From assembly GCF_000174355.1 (NCBI RefSeq), contig NZ_ACIS01000005.1, positions 62,001-126,000 of the forward strand: a DNA stretch of 64,000 nt. Reading direction: 5' to 3'. This document shows, one piece after another, positions 1-11,254 of the stretch. The notes under the pieces are model-generated. The model had not been told where the DNA came from. It saw only the letters and a program-made list of their open reading frames with translations, and ran no database searches. The number at the start of each line of letters is the position of its first letter. Positions within the stretch are counted from its first letter, which is position 1. A program made the position numbers and the translations under genes. Origin of the DNA: Pseudogulbenkiania ferrooxidans 2002 (GTDB taxonomy: Bacteria > Pseudomonadota > Gammaproteobacteria > Burkholderiales > Chromobacteriaceae).

Positions 1-2
1 CC

Positions 3-2270
3 GTGCGTGTGCCCGACTACCTGCCGTATGCCGCCGGGGCCGACACCATCCGCTGGCTGCGTGCTGCGCTCAAGGACGGCGAGGCGCGCAAGGTGACGCT
101 GCAACTCAAGGGCAATCTGGACGATTTCCCCTTCAAGGGCGGGCGCAACGGCGAGTTCCTGGTGGAAGCCCAGGTCGAGCATGGCCAGCTCGAGTACCAG
201 CCAGGTTGGCCGAAGCTCGACGACATCGAGGCCTTGCTGCGCTTCCACAACGAAAAGATGGAGATCGTGTCGCCGCGCGCCACGACGCTGGGCGTGCCGC
301 TGCGCGACGTGAGGGTCGGCATCGCCGATCTTGGCGCCGCCGCACCGGTGCTCGACATCAAGGGCCGGGCGCAGGGCGAGCTCGCCAAGCTGCTGGCGTT
401 CACCACGCACAGCCCGGTCGACGGCTGGCTGGGTGGTTTTACCGGGCAGATCCAGGCGGCCGGGCCGGCACGGCTCGACCTCACCATTGCGGTGCCCCTG
501 TCTGCCGCGCAGACGAGCCGGGTGACCGGGGACCTGTCGTTCGTCGACAACCGGCTGGCCTTCACGCACTGGCCGATTCCCGTCGCCGACGGCGTGCGCG
601 GCGTGCTGCGCTTTACCGAGAAGGGCGTGTCGAGTAACGGCCTCAGGATGACCGCGCTGGGCGGCCCGTTCACCCTGCGGGCGATGACCGACCCCGGCGG
701 CCGGATGACGTTCCGCATGGACGGGGAGGCCGATTCGGGGCAGGTGTTGCAGGGGTACGTGCCGTTCCTGGCACCGTACGCCGCCGGTCGTTCCCGCTAC
801 AGCGTCAATTTCCAGGTGGGCAAGGGGCTGGAAGGCCTGAACGTGCGCTCGGACCTGGCCGGCACCGCCATCACTGCGCCGGCCCCGGCCAGCAAGGCGG
901 CGGGCGAGGCGTGGCCGCTGGCGGTGGAGGTGCTGCCTGCCAAGGCGCCGGCGAGCGGCTGGCAGGTTGGGTTCAGCGTTGACAGCAAACGTGCTGGCGG
1001 TCGGCTGCGGCTGACCGAGGATGGCGCCCTCAGCGCGGCGCTGGTGGCGGTGGGGCGCCCGGTGACCGACCCGCCGGCCCCGGGGCTGACGCTGCGCGTG
1101 GCGCAGCCGGTGATCGCGCTGAAACCATGGCAAACCCTGCTCAAGAGCCGGGGCGTCGGCTCGGGTGGCGGGGCGGTCGACTGGCCGTGGCGGATCGAGC
1201 TCGATACCGGGCGGCTCGAGGTGGGTGCACGCCAGTTCTCCGGGGTCTCGGCGCGGCTCGCGCGCCAGCCGGGGCAGGCCTTCTGGCACATGAATTTCGG
1301 CTCGGACCAGTTGGTTACCGAGGCCGATTACTACCCGCAGGGACAGGGCCGGCTCAAGGCCAAAATCGCCCGTCTGGCCTTGCCGCTGCCGGCCAGCGCC
1401 TCGCAGGTGCTGGCGCCGGCGGCTCAGGGCGAAGACGAGAGCTTGCCGGAGCTGGACGTCGAGGTGGGCAATCTGCTCTATAGTGGCAGAAGCGTCGGCA
1501 AGCTCGAGCTGCATGCGGTGCAGTCCGGCAAGGATTGGCTCCTCGACCGCTTCGTGCTGCGTTCCGACAGCGGTCTGCTGCAGGGGGCGGCGCGTGCCAG
1601 CGACGGTGCAACGCCACGGGTGGACGTCGACTTCAAGCTGGAATCCGCCAACCTGGGCGAATTGCTGGGGCGCTTCGGTTACGGCGACACCTTTCGCAAG
1701 GGCGAGGGGACGCTGGGCGGCAAGCTGCATTGGCCTGGCGGGCTGACCGATTACGAATTGCCGCGTGTGTCCGGCGAGATGACGGTCGACTTCCGCAACG
1801 GGCGCTTTGCCAAGGTGAATCCGGGGGCGGCGCGTCTGCTCGGTGTGATCAGCCTGCAATCGTTGCCGCGCCGCATCCGCCTCGATTTCACCGACATGTT
1901 CAGCGACGGCTTTGCCTTTGATTCGCTGACCGGGCGGGCCGCCATCAGCAACGGCGTGTTCACGTCCGACAACGTGGCGATGAGTGGCCCGTCCGCCGCC
2001 GTCGGCATCAAGGGACGTGTCGACCTGAACAGCGAAACCCAGGATATCCGGGTGCGGGTCGAGCCGCGCTTGTCGGAGAGCGTGGCGCTGGCGACCGGCG
2101 CGGCCTTGCTGAACCCGCTGGCCGGGGTGGCGGCGCTGGCGGCGCAAAAACTGCTGCAGGACCCCGTGGGCAAGATTTTCTCGGTAGACTACGAGGTAAA
2201 GGGGTCGCTCGCCGACCCGGTGGTCAACAAGGTCGGCACGGTAAGGTCCGATCAGGAAAAGACAAAATAG
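3..2270 (+). CDS. yhdP: YhdP family AsmA-like protein, C-terminal part
   Basis: This is a partial gene: the frame is open to the left edge, so the 755 residues seen are only the C-terminal part of a protein that in the family is about 1270 residues. Full-length members have an N-terminal membrane anchor and a long periplasmic beta-rich AsmA-like body that helps move phospholipid to the outer membrane. The N-terminal anchor lies outside the window. What is seen is a long, low-complexity-free beta-type sequence with repeated 'domain of unknown function' style strands and an AsmA-like C-terminal block near residues 590-740 (FRNGRFAKVNPGAARLLGVI, then a typical LNPLAG stretch). It ends 2 bases before the start of the amidase gene, so the two are probably co-transcribed. 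Identity rests on overall sequence character and on the neighbourhood. Confidence 0.8.
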   Translation: MRVPDYLPYAAGADTIRWLRAALKDGEARKVTLQLKGNLDDFPFKGGRNGEFLVEAQVEHGQLEYQPGWPKLDDIEALLRFHNEKMEIVSPRATTLGVPLRDVRVGIADLGAAAPVLDIKGRAQGELAKLLAFTTHSPVDGWLGGFTGQIQAAGPARLDLTIAVPLSAAQTSRVTGDLSFVDNRLAFTHWPIPVADGVRGVLRFTEKGVSSNGLRMTALGGPFTLRAMTDPGGRMTFRMDGEADSGQVLQGYVPFLAPYAAGRSRYSVNFQVGKGLEGLNVRSDLAGTAITAPAPASKAAGEAWPLAVEVLPAKAPASGWQVGFSVDSKRAGGRLRLTEDGALSAALVAVGRPVTDPPAPGLTLRVAQPVIALKPWQTLLKSRGVGSGGGAVDWPWRIELDTGRLEVGARQFSGVSARLARQPGQAFWHMNFGSDQLVTEADYYPQGQGRLKAKIARLALPLPASASQVLAPAAQGEDESLPELDVEVGNLLYSGRSVGKLELHAVQSGKDWLLDRFVLRSDSGLLQGAARASDGATPRVDVDFKLESANLGELLGRFGYGDTFRKGEGTLGGKLHWPGGLTDYELPRVSGEMTVDFRNGRFAKVNPGAARLLGVISLQSLPRRIRLDFTDMFSDGFAFDSLTGRAAISNGVFTSDNVAMSGPSAAVGIKGRVDLNSETQDIRVRVEPRLSESVALATGAALLNPLAGVAALAAQKLLQDPVGKIFSVDYEVKGSLADPVVNKVGTVRSDQEKTK

Positions 2271-2272
2271 CC

Positions 2273-3082
2273 ATGAAGCAAAAATTTACCGCCGCCGCCG
2301 TACAGATGGTGTCGGGGACCGATGTTTCGGCCAACCTCGACGCCGCGGCGCGTCTGGTTGCCGACGCTGCACAGCAGGGGGCGAGCCTGGTTGTGCTGCC
2401 CGAGTACTTCTGCCTGATGGGCGAGCAGGACAGCGACAAGGTGGCGCAGCGCGAAGCGTTCGGCGCCGGCCCGATCCAGGCTGCGCTCGCCGCTATGGCG
2501 CGCCGCCATGGCATCTGGCTGGTGGGCGGTACCGTGCCGCTGGAGTGCCCGGAGCCTGACCGGGTGTTCAACAGCACGCTGACCTACAACCCGCAGGGCG
2601 AGGTGGTGGCGCGTTATGACAAGATCCACCTGTTCGGATTTACCGGTACCGGTGAGAGCTACTGCGAATCCAACACCATTCGTCCCGGCACCGAGCCGGT
2701 CAAGGTGGCCACGCCGCTGGCCGACATCGCCTTCAGCATCTGCTACGATTTGCGCTTCCCCGAGCTTTACCGCGGCCTGTCGCCGGTCGATGTGATCGTG
2801 CTGCCGGCCGCCTTCACCGCCACCACCGGCGAGGCGCACTGGGAGCCCCTGATCCGCTCGCGCGCCATCGAGAACCAGTGCTACCTGATCGCCTCGGCGC
2901 AGGGCGGCACCCACCAGAACGGCCGCAAGACGCACGGCCAGTCGATGATCGTCGACCCCTGGGGCCGCATTCTGGCCCAGCAAGACAAGGGCGAGGGTGT
3001 GGTGCTCGCCGAGATCGACCCTTCCGTTATCCAGTCGGTACGCAGCCGCCTTCCGGCGCTGGCGCACCGCGTACTGCCGTGA
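2273..3082 (+). CDS. Carbon-nitrogen hydrolase (Nit/omega-amidase-type, probable deaminated glutathione amidase)
   Basis: The 269-residue protein has the Glu-Lys-Cys triad of the nitrilase superfamily: E44 in VLPEYFC, K117 in YDKIHLFGF and C157 in [13 protein letters not shown]. These flanking sequences match the Nit1/YbeM-like branch, whose members hydrolyse deaminated glutathione or omega-amides in the cytoplasm. The length is normal for a single-domain member. The start ATG lies 2 bases after the yhdP-type stop, and the stop overlaps a possible GTG of the next gene, so it sits in a tight yhdP-nit-tldD transcription unit. Substrate assignment is by subfamily resemblance only; omega-amidase activity on 2-oxoglutaramate is an alternative. 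Confidence 0.85.
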   Translation: MKQKFTAAAVQMVSGTDVSANLDAAARLVADAAQQGASLVVLPEYFCLMGEQDSDKVAQREAFGAGPIQAALAAMARRHGIWLVGGTVPLECPEPDRVFNSTLTYNPQGEVVARYDKIHLFGFTGTGESYCESNTIRPGTEPVKVATPLADIAFSICYDLRFPELYRGLSPVDVIVLPAAFTATTGEAHWEPLIRSRAIENQCYLIASAQGGTHQNGRKTHGQSMIVDPWGRILAQQDKGEGVVLAEIDPSVIQSVRSRLPALAHRVLP

Positions 3083-3093
3083 AAGATTCCATC

Positions 3094-4536
3094 ATGCAAG
3101 ACGTCTCCTCTATCGCTCGAGAACTGCTGCTGGCCCCCTCCGGCCTCGACGAGCGTGATCTCGAGCGCACCCTGGCGCGCATGACCGAGCACCAGGTCGA
3201 CTATGCCGATCTCTATTTCCAGTACACCCGCCACGAGGGTTGGAGTCTGGAGGAGGGCATCGTCAAGTCGGGCAGCTTCAATATCGACCAAGGTGTCGGG
3301 GTGCGCGCCGTGGCGGGAGAAAAGACCGCCTTCGCCTATTCCGACGAGATCAACACCGAAGCGCTGACGCGTGCCGCCGACGCGGTGCGCGAGATCGGTC
3401 GCAGCGGTGGCAGCGGTTCGGTGGGTTCGGTTTCTCCGCGCAGCAGTCGAGCGCTGTACCCGGCGCTCGATCCCTGCGCCAGCCTGGAGGCGGCGGCCAA
3501 GGTGGCGCTGCTGGAAAAGGTCGAGAAGCTGGCGCGCGCCATGGACCCGAGCATCATCCAGGTGATGGCGGGCCTGGCCTCCGAGTACGACGTGATCTAC
3601 CTGGCGCGCCACGACGGCGTGCGCGCGGCCGATGTGCGCCCGCTGGTGCGCATGTCGGTGTACGTGATCGCCGAGCAGGACGGCCGGCGCGAGTCCGGCA
3701 GCAGCGGTGGCGGCGGCCGGGTCGATCTGTCGCATTTCACCGATGAAGTGGTCGAGCGCTACGTGCGCCAGGCGGTCGAGCAGGCCAAAGTGAACCTGCA
3801 GGCGCGTCCGGCGCCGGCCGGGCAGATGACCGTGGTGCTCGGCCCGGGCTGGCCGGGGGTGTTGCTGCACGAGGCGATCGGCCACGGACTGGAGGGGGAC
3901 TTCAACCGCAAGGGCACCTCGGCGTTCAGCGGCCGCATCGGCCAGCGCGTGGCGTCGCCCGGGGTGACGGTGGTGGACGATGGCACCCTGGCGTCGCGGC
4001 GCGGCTCGCTTGCCATCGACGACGAGGGCAACCAGACCGAGTGCACCATGCTGATCGAGGACGGCATTCTCAAGGGCTATATGCAGGACGAGATGAATGC
4101 CCGACTGATGGGGGTGGCACCGACCGGCAACGGCCGGCGTGAGTCTTACGCCCACATTCCGATGCCGCGCATGACCAATACCTACATGTTGGCCGGCCAG
4201 CACGATCCGCAGGAGATTATCGCCTCGGTGAAGGACGGCCTGTACGCGGTGAATTTCGGCGGCGGTCAGGTGGACATCACCAGCGGCAAGTTCGTGTTCT
4301 CGGCGTCGGAGGCGTGGCGCATCGAGGACGGCAAGCTGAGCTACCCGGTCAAGGGTGCCACGCTGATCGGCAATGGTCCCGACGTGCTGCACTACGTGTC
4401 GATGATCGGCAACGATCTGCAACTCGACGCCGGGGTCGGCGTGTGCGGCAAGGAAGGGCAAAGCGTGCCGGTGGGCGTGGGTCAGCCGACGCTGCGCATC
4501 GACGGCGGACTCACGGTGGGCGGTACCGGCGGCTGA
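3094..4536 (+). CDS. tldD: TldD metalloprotease subunit
   Basis: This 480-residue protein matches TldD from end to end. TldD forms a heterodimeric zinc protease with TldE/PmbA that trims unfolded peptides and matures peptides such as microcins; it acts in the cytoplasm. The metal-binding motif H259-E260-A-I-G-H264 ([12 protein letters not shown]) is intact, as is the C-terminal GVCGKEG cysteine at 451 that completes the metal site in E. coli TldD. The family hallmark [11 protein letters not shown] is near residues 60-70. I chose ATG 3094 because it gives the family length and N-terminus; the frame is open further upstream inside the amidase gene, and GTG 3079 is a weaker alternative. The partner tldE/pmbA is not in this window. 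Confidence 0.95.
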   Translation: MQDVSSIARELLLAPSGLDERDLERTLARMTEHQVDYADLYFQYTRHEGWSLEEGIVKSGSFNIDQGVGVRAVAGEKTAFAYSDEINTEALTRAADAVREIGRSGGSGSVGSVSPRSSRALYPALDPCASLEAAAKVALLEKVEKLARAMDPSIIQVMAGLASEYDVIYLARHDGVRAADVRPLVRMSVYVIAEQDGRRESGSSGGGGRVDLSHFTDEVVERYVRQAVEQAKVNLQARPAPAGQMTVVLGPGWPGVLLHEAIGHGLEGDFNRKGTSAFSGRIGQRVASPGVTVVDDGTLASRRGSLAIDDEGNQTECTMLIEDGILKGYMQDEMNARLMGVAPTGNGRRESYAHIPMPRMTNTYMLAGQHDPQEIIASVKDGLYAVNFGGGQVDITSGKFVFSASEAWRIEDGKLSYPVKGATLIGNGPDVLHYVSMIGNDLQLDAGVGVCGKEGQSVPVGVGQPTLRIDGGLTVGGTGG

Positions 4537-4562
4537 AGCGTTGAATCGCCGGAGTGAACGAG

Positions 4563-4592
4563 AAGGGGGCATCGTGCGATGTCCCCTTTTTT
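4563..4592 (+). terminator. Rho-independent terminator after tldD
   Basis: A near-perfect inverted repeat AAGGGGGCATC / GATGTCCCCTT (one G-T pair) with a 4-base loop is followed by six T residues. It starts 27 bases after the tldD stop and closes the yhdP-nit-tldD unit on the plus strand. Confidence 0.92.
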
Positions 4593-4678
4593 CATTAGGG
4601 CGGGGTGGCCGGTGGGGCGCTCAAGCCGGAGCACCGCGGTTGCTTCTTCACTGGTGCCGGCAAGGCCGGGTGCTCCGG

Positions 4679-5596
4679 CTAATTGCCCGGGTAGAACTCG
4701 ATATTCTGTTCCCGGTACAGATCGTAAATCATCTCCAGCAATGCCTTGATGTCGTCCGATTCATCCAGCAGGCGAGTGCTCAGGATGATCGGCGACACCA
4801 ATTGCGGGTCGTCCAGCTCCATGTAGCTGACATCTTCCCGCTTCAACCCCTTCACGCTGCTGGGCACGATGGATACGCCCTCGCCGGCCGCGACCAATCC
4901 CAGGGCGATCTGCAGTTCGCGCACCTCGTAAATCGATTTCGGTTCAATCGCCCTGTCGTGAAAGGCCGCCAGCACCTGGTCGGCGAAGCTCGGACGCGGG
5001 CTCTTGGGGAAAATGATCACCGTTTCCATCGCCACATCCTTCAGCGATAACACCGGTTTGGCCAACAGCAGGGGATGCCCTGACGGCAGCGCCACCATCA
5101 GGCGCTCATCGCGCAGCAGGATGCGGCGCACGTTGGGGTCCTCGTGGCGGATGCGGCCGAACCCGACGTCGATGCGTCCCTCCTTGAGCGCCTGGATCTG
5201 CTCCATGGTGGTCATGTCGTGCAGGCTCAGTTCGATCTCGGGAAACCGCGTTCTGAAGCGCCGGATCACCTTGGGCAGCATGCCGTACAGCGTCGATGCG
5301 ACGAAGCCGATCGACATCTTCCGCTCGATTTTTCCCACGCGCTGGGTCATGGCCGCGAGCTCGGCGGTTTGCGCCAGCAACTGCTGGGCGTGCGCATAGA
5401 AGAAGCGCCCCGCCTCGGTGAGCTTCAGCGGCCGGGCATTCCGCTCGAATAACTGCACCCCCAGATCCTCCTCCAGCTGCTGGATTTGCCGGCTTAGCGG
5501 CGGCTGGGCGATGTGCAGGCGTTCGGCGGCTCGGGTGAAGTTCAGTTCCTCCGCCACGGCGATGAAATAGCGTAAATGGCGCAGTTCCAAGACCAT
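4679..5596 (-). CDS. LysR-type regulator, BenM/CatM family (paralogue 1)
   Basis: A 305-residue LysR-type transcription regulator with the N-terminal winged helix-turn-helix at residues 4-65 (LELRHLRYFIAVAEELN, then RLHIAQPPLSRQIQQLE) followed by an effector-binding domain. It is divergent from catB and shares its promoter region, so it very likely controls catB in response to cis,cis-muconate and/or benzoate, as BenM and CatM do in Acinetobacter. Most positions are identical by eye to the second LysR of this island (13582-14520). The start ATG lies inside a perfect ATAC-N7-GTAT box (5595-5609), suggesting autoregulation. A TTG two codons downstream would give the family-typical N-terminus and cannot be excluded as the real start. 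Which inducer it senses cannot be read from the sequence. Confidence 0.9.
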   Translation of the reverse strand: MVLELRHLRYFIAVAEELNFTRAAERLHIAQPPLSRQIQQLEEDLGVQLFERNARPLKLTEAGRFFYAHAQQLLAQTAELAAMTQRVGKIERKMSIGFVASTLYGMLPKVIRRFRTRFPEIELSLHDMTTMEQIQALKEGRIDVGFGRIRHEDPNVRRILLRDERLMVALPSGHPLLLAKPVLSLKDVAMETVIIFPKSPRPSFADQVLAAFHDRAIEPKSIYEVRELQIALGLVAAGEGVSIVPSSVKGLKREDVSYMELDDPQLVSPIILSTRLLDESDDIKALLEMIYDLYREQNIEFYPGN

Positions 5597-5631
5597 ACCT
5601 CCCAGGTATAAAAGTGATACTAAATCAGTGT
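5595..5631. promoter_or_regulatory. Paired BenM/CatM-type operators between lysR and catB
   Basis: ATAC-CTCCCAG-GTAT (5595-5609) is an exact match to the ATAC-N7-GTAT box bound by BenM and CatM. A second, imperfect copy, ATAC-TAAATCA-GTGT, lies at 5617-5631. The centres are 22 bases apart, about two helical turns. A strong distal site plus a weaker promoter-proximal site is the arrangement known for recognition and activation sites of these regulators. Confidence 0.85.
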
Positions 5632-5660
5632 TGGACGGTGTGAAATCAACTACTTATGCT
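5631..5660 (+). promoter_or_regulatory. Candidate catB promoter
   Basis: TTGGAC (5631-5636) and TATGCT (5655-5660) with an 18-base spacer resemble -35 and -10 elements. The -35 abuts the weaker LysR box, as expected for an activator-dependent promoter. The -10 is about 42 bases before the catB ATG. This is predicted by eye only. Confidence 0.45.
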
Positions 5661-5701
5661 TCTTACCAGGTCAAACAGATTTACTTCCATATCCTAAAGA
5701 C

Positions 5702-6811
5702 ATGATCAGATCAATCGAAACCATTCTAGTCGATGTGCCCACCATCCGCCCGCACAAGTTGTCGGTGGCCACCATGAACACCCAGACCCTGGTGCTGGTG
5801 CGCGTGCAGTGCGAAGACGGGATCGAGGGCTGGGGCGAGGCGACCACCATCGGCGGCCTGAACTACGGCGACGAGAGTCCCGAGAGCGTCAAGGTCAACA
5901 TCGACACGCACATTGCCCCGCTGCTGATCGGTCAGGAGGCGCGCAACGTCGCCGCGACGATGGCGCGGGTGCGCAAGGTCATCCAGGGCAACCGCTTCGC
6001 CAAGTGCGCGCTGGAAACCGCGCTGCTGGACGCCCAGGCGCGCCGCCTCGGCATCCCGCTGTCCGAACTCTTGGGCGGCCGCCTGCGCGATGCCCTGCCG
6101 GTGGCCTGGACCCTGGCCAGCGGCGACACCGCCCGCGACATCGCCGAAGCCGAGAGCATGCTCGAGCAGCGCCGCCACCGCATCTTCAAGCTCAAGATCG
6201 GCCTGCGCCCGGTGGCCGACGACGTCAAGCACGTGCTCGCCATCAAGAAGGCGCTCGGCGACGCGGTGAGCGTACGCGTCGACGTCAACCAGGCCTGGAG
6301 CGAGCTCGACGCCGTCAACGGCATCGCCGCGCTGCAGGACGGCGGCGTCGACCTGATCGAACAGCCGGTGCGCGCCGAGAACCGCGCCGGGCTGGCCCGC
6401 CTGGCGCGCCAGTTCGCCGTGCCGGTGATGGCCGACGAAGCGCTGCACGGCCCGCTCAGCGCCTTCGAGTTCGCCAAGGACGCCGACGCCGACGTGTTCG
6501 CGGTCAAGATCGCCCAGTCCGGCGGCCTGATCCCGGCCAAGCAGGTGGCCGACATCGCCCAGCTGGCCGGCATCGGCCTGTACGGCGGCACCATGCTGGA
6601 AGGCGCGGTCGGCACCGCCGCCTCGGCCCACGTCTTCGCCACCTTCGGCGAGCTCGCCTTCGGCACCGAACTGTTCGGCCCGCTGCTCCTGACCGAGGAA
6701 ATCCTCGTCGAGCCGCTGCAGTACCGGGACTTCATGCTGCAGGTGCCGACCAAGCCGGGCCTCGGTATCGACATCGACCGGGACAAGCTGGCCACCCTGC
6801 GCCGGAAATAA
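5702..6811 (+). CDS. catB: Muconate cycloisomerase
   Basis: This 369-residue enolase-superfamily enzyme converts cis,cis-muconate to muconolactone in the catechol branch of the beta-ketoadipate pathway. It starts with the family N-terminus (SIETILVDVPTIRPHKLS). The active-site residues are visible: the K163-x-K165 pair in FKLKIG, metal ligands D194 (RVDVNQAW), E220 (LIEQPV) and D245 (MADEAL), and the C-terminal GGTMLEG. The length is normal for CatB. It is the first gene of catB-catC-catA-benABCD and is transcribed away from the LysR gene. The ribosome binding site is weak (AAAG before ATG). Confidence 0.96.
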   Translation: MIRSIETILVDVPTIRPHKLSVATMNTQTLVLVRVQCEDGIEGWGEATTIGGLNYGDESPESVKVNIDTHIAPLLIGQEARNVAATMARVRKVIQGNRFAKCALETALLDAQARRLGIPLSELLGGRLRDALPVAWTLASGDTARDIAEAESMLEQRRHRIFKLKIGLRPVADDVKHVLAIKKALGDAVSVRVDVNQAWSELDAVNGIAALQDGGVDLIEQPVRAENRAGLARLARQFAVPVMADEALHGPLSAFEFAKDADADVFAVKIAQSGGLIPAKQVADIAQLAGIGLYGGTMLEGAVGTAASAHVFATFGELAFGTELFGPLLLTEEILVEPLQYRDFMLQVPTKPGLGIDIDRDKLATLRRK

Positions 6812-6859
6812 ATGACCCGCCGGGTTTCACCAAAAGATCAACAGGAAAGGATGGACGAG

Positions 6860-7150
6860 ATGCTGTTCCACGTACGCATGGAAGTGAATCTGCCGCCCGC
6901 GATGCCGGCCGCCGAGGCCTCCGCACTGAAGCAAGTCGAGAAGGAACAGGCGCAGGCGCTGCAGCGCGCCGGCAAGTGGCGCCACCTGTGGCGCGTCGCC
7001 GGGCAGTACGCCAACGTCAGCCTGTTCGACGTCGAGAGCGTGGACGAACTGCACCAGCTGGTATCGACCCTGCCGCTGTTCCCGTACATGACGATCGAGG
7101 TCACGCCCTTGTGCCGCCACCCCTCGTCGATCCGGGACGACGACCGCTAA
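6860..7150 (+). CDS. catC: Muconolactone delta-isomerase
   Basis: The product of 96 residues (MLFHVRMEVNLPP...CRHPSSIRDDDR) has exactly the usual CatC length and ends. CatC isomerises muconolactone to beta-ketoadipate enol-lactone and acts as a decamer in the cytoplasm. The frame is open back to 6812, directly after the catB stop, but ATG 6860 is chosen because it gives the family N-terminus and has the Shine-Dalgarno sequence AAGGA (6847-6851) at 8 bases. ATG 6851 would have no usable spacing. The conserved RHLWR and LPLFPYM blocks are present. Gene order catB-catC is the common one. Confidence 0.95.
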   Translation: MLFHVRMEVNLPPAMPAAEASALKQVEKEQAQALQRAGKWRHLWRVAGQYANVSLFDVESVDELHQLVSTLPLFPYMTIEVTPLCRHPSSIRDDDR

Positions 7151-7260
7151 CCCCCGAACCCCCACCCATTCAGCCCGAGACAAGGCCGTGAAATGCGTTC
7201 GGCCGGTTGAACGGAATGCCACAACGCATTGGCACGACGATATAAATGAGGAGTAGAGAC

Positions 7261-8181
7261 ATGACACACGCAGAAATCGACGCCCTGGTAAAAAGCTTCC
7301 TGGTCGACACCGCCACCGGCGAAGTGAACCCGCGCGTGCAGCAGATCGCGGTGCGCCTGACCAGCGACCTGTTCAAGGCCATCGAAGACCTCGACCTCAG
7401 CCCGAGCGAAGTCTGGAAAGGGCTGGAGTACTTCGCCGAAGCCGGCGCCACCCACGAACTGGGGCTGCTGGCCGCCGGCCTGGGCCTGGAGCGCTTCGTC
7501 GACATCCGCATGGACGAGGCCGAAGCCAAAGCCGGCCTCACCGGCGGCACCCCGCGCACCATCGAAGGCCCGCTGTATGTGGCCGGCGCGCCGAAGTCGG
7601 AAGGCTTCGCCCGCATGGACGACGGTAGCGAGGTGGAGCAGGGCGAAGTGCTGTTCATGCAGGGCACCGTGTACGACGCCGACGGCAAGCCGCTGCCGGG
7701 CGCCCAGGTCGAAGCGTGGCACGCCAACCTGATGGGCAACTACTCGTTCTTCGACAAGAGCCAGTCGGACTTCAACCTGCGCCGCACCATCGTCACCGAC
7801 GCCAACGGCCGCTACCAGTTCCGCAGCATCATGCCGATGGGTTACGGCTGTCCGCCGCAAGGCACCACCCAGCGCCTGTTGAACCTGCTCGGCCGCCACG
7901 GCCGCCGTCCGGCGCACATCCACTTCTTCGTGACCGCCGCCGGCCACCGCAAGCTGACCACGCAGATCAACATCGACGGTGACGACTACCTGTGGGACGA
8001 CTTCGCCTTCGCCAGCCGCGAGGGTCTGGTGCCGGCGGTGAACCGCATCACCGACGCGGCCGAGATCGACAGGAAGGGCCTGCAGAAGCCGTTCGCCTCG
8101 ATCGACTTCGACTTCCGCCTCAACGGCGAAACCGCGGCCGCGCCGACCACCGAAGTCGAACGCAAACGCGCCAGCGCCTGA
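7261..8181 (+). CDS. catA: Catechol 1,2-dioxygenase
   Basis: A 306-residue intradiol dioxygenase that cleaves catechol to cis,cis-muconate with non-haem Fe(III). The four iron ligands are visible: Y161 in MGNYSFF, Y195 in PMGYGCP, H219 and H221 in RPAHIHFF. The N-terminal helical dimerisation region precedes the beta-sandwich catalytic domain, as in CatA. The start ATG 7261 follows GAGGAG (7248-7253) at 7 bases. A 110-base gap separates it from catC and contains an 8-base inverted repeat (7192-7199 and 7223-7230) of unknown role. It is followed by benA after 75 bases, so the gene for catechol cleavage sits directly before the genes that make catechol. Confidence 0.96.
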   Translation: MTHAEIDALVKSFLVDTATGEVNPRVQQIAVRLTSDLFKAIEDLDLSPSEVWKGLEYFAEAGATHELGLLAAGLGLERFVDIRMDEAEAKAGLTGGTPRTIEGPLYVAGAPKSEGFARMDDGSEVEQGEVLFMQGTVYDADGKPLPGAQVEAWHANLMGNYSFFDKSQSDFNLRRTIVTDANGRYQFRSIMPMGYGCPPQGTTQRLLNLLGRHGRRPAHIHFFVTAAGHRKLTTQINIDGDDYLWDDFAFASREGLVPAVNRITDAAEIDRKGLQKPFASIDFDFRLNGETAAAPTTEVERKRASA

Positions 8182-8256
8182 TCGACACCGAGCATAGAGC
8201 AACAGGGACGGGCCCTGCCCGGCAGGGTCCACTTGTCCCGATAGAGGAGAACGGCA

Positions 8257-9620
8257 ATGATCCCCATCCATCCCGATGCCACCCCGAAGCTGAAGAAGCT
8301 GGACGATTACCTGATCGAGAACCCGCAGACCGGCGACTACCGTGTGCACCGCAGTGTCTTCACCGACGAAGCGCTGTTCGAACTCGAAATGAAGCACATC
8401 TTCGAGGGCAACTGGATCTACCTCGCGCACGAGAGCCAGATCCCGAACGTCAACGATTACTACACCACCACCATGGGCCGGCAGCCGGTGTTCATCGCGC
8501 GCAACCGCCAGGGTGAGCTGAACGCCTTCATCAACGCGTGTACCCACCGCGGCGCCACGCTGTGCCGTCACAAGCGCGGCAACAAGGCGACCTACACCTG
8601 CCCGTTCCACGGCTGGACCTTCAACAACAGCGGCAAACTGTTGAAGGTGAAGGACCCGGAAGACGCCGGTTACCCGGACTGCTTCAACAAGGAAGGCTCG
8701 CACGACCTGAAGAAGGTGGCGCGCTTCGAGAACTACCGCGGTTTCCTGTTCGGCAGCCTGAACGAAAACGTCAAGCCGCTGACCGAATTCCTCGGTGAAG
8801 CGGCCAAGATCATCGACATGATCGTCGACCAGTCGGCCGAAGGGCTGGAAGTGCTGCGCGGCTCGTCGACCTACACCTTCGACGGCAACTGGAAGCTGAC
8901 CGCCGAAAACGGCGCCGACGGCTACCACGTCTCCGCCGTGCACTGGAACTACGCCGCTACCACCAGCCACCGCAAGGAGCAGAGCGAGCGCGTTGATACC
9001 ACCCGCGCCATGGACGCCGGCAAGTGGGGCAAGCAGGGCGGGGGCTTCTACGCCTTCGAGCACGGCCACATGCTGCTGTGGACGCAATGGGCCAACCCGG
9101 AAGACCGCCCCAACTTCGCACGCCGCGACGAGTACGCCGAAAAGCTCGGCCCCGAGATGGCGGACTGGATGGTGCGCAACTCCCGCAACCTGTGCCTGTA
9201 CCCGAACGTGTACCTGATGGACCAATTCGGCTCGCAGATTCGCGTGGTGCGCCCGCTGTCGGTGAACAAGTCCGAAGTCACCATCTACTGCATCGCGCCC
9301 AAGGGCGAATCGGACGAGGCGCGTGCACGGCGCATCCGCCAGTACGAGGACTTCTTCAACGCCAGTGGCATGGCCACGCCGGACGATCTGGAAGAATTCC
9401 GCGCCTGCCAGCAGGGTTACTCCGGCATCGCGCTGGAATGGAACGACATGTGCCGCGGTTCCACACACTGGATCGAAGGCGCCGACGAGGCGGCGAAGAA
9501 GATCGGCCTCAAGCCGGTACTGAGCGGGGTCAAGACCGAGGACGAGGGCCTGTACACGGTGCAGCACCGCTACTGGCTGGACGTGATGAAGCACGCCGTG
9601 CGCGAGGAAGGAGAAGAGGC

Positions 9621-9624
<4 letters not shown>
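8257..9624 (+). CDS. benA: Benzoate 1,2-dioxygenase, large (alpha) subunit
   Basis: This 455-residue Rieske non-haem iron oxygenase subunit carries out dihydroxylation of benzoate to the cis-diol together with BenB and BenC. The Rieske [2Fe-2S] ligands are C95 and H97 (CTHRG) and C115 and H118 (CPFHGW). The mononuclear iron site is seen as D221-x-x-H224-x4-H229 ([14 protein letters not shown]). The length and the benA-benB-benC order fit benzoate/toluate dioxygenases; XylX-like toluate dioxygenase is an alternative substrate class, but the cat neighbours favour benzoate. The stop overlaps the benB start (ATGA). Confidence 0.95.
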
Positions 9625-11251
<1,627 letters not shown>

Positions 11252-11254
11252 ATC

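Noticed and set aside
7147-9594. Very long open frame on the minus strand opposite catA, benA and benB.
   Set aside because: It lies entirely opposite well-recognised genes, has low-complexity Gln/His/Val/Arg-rich sequence and no family match; it is a codon-bias shadow typical of GC-rich DNA.
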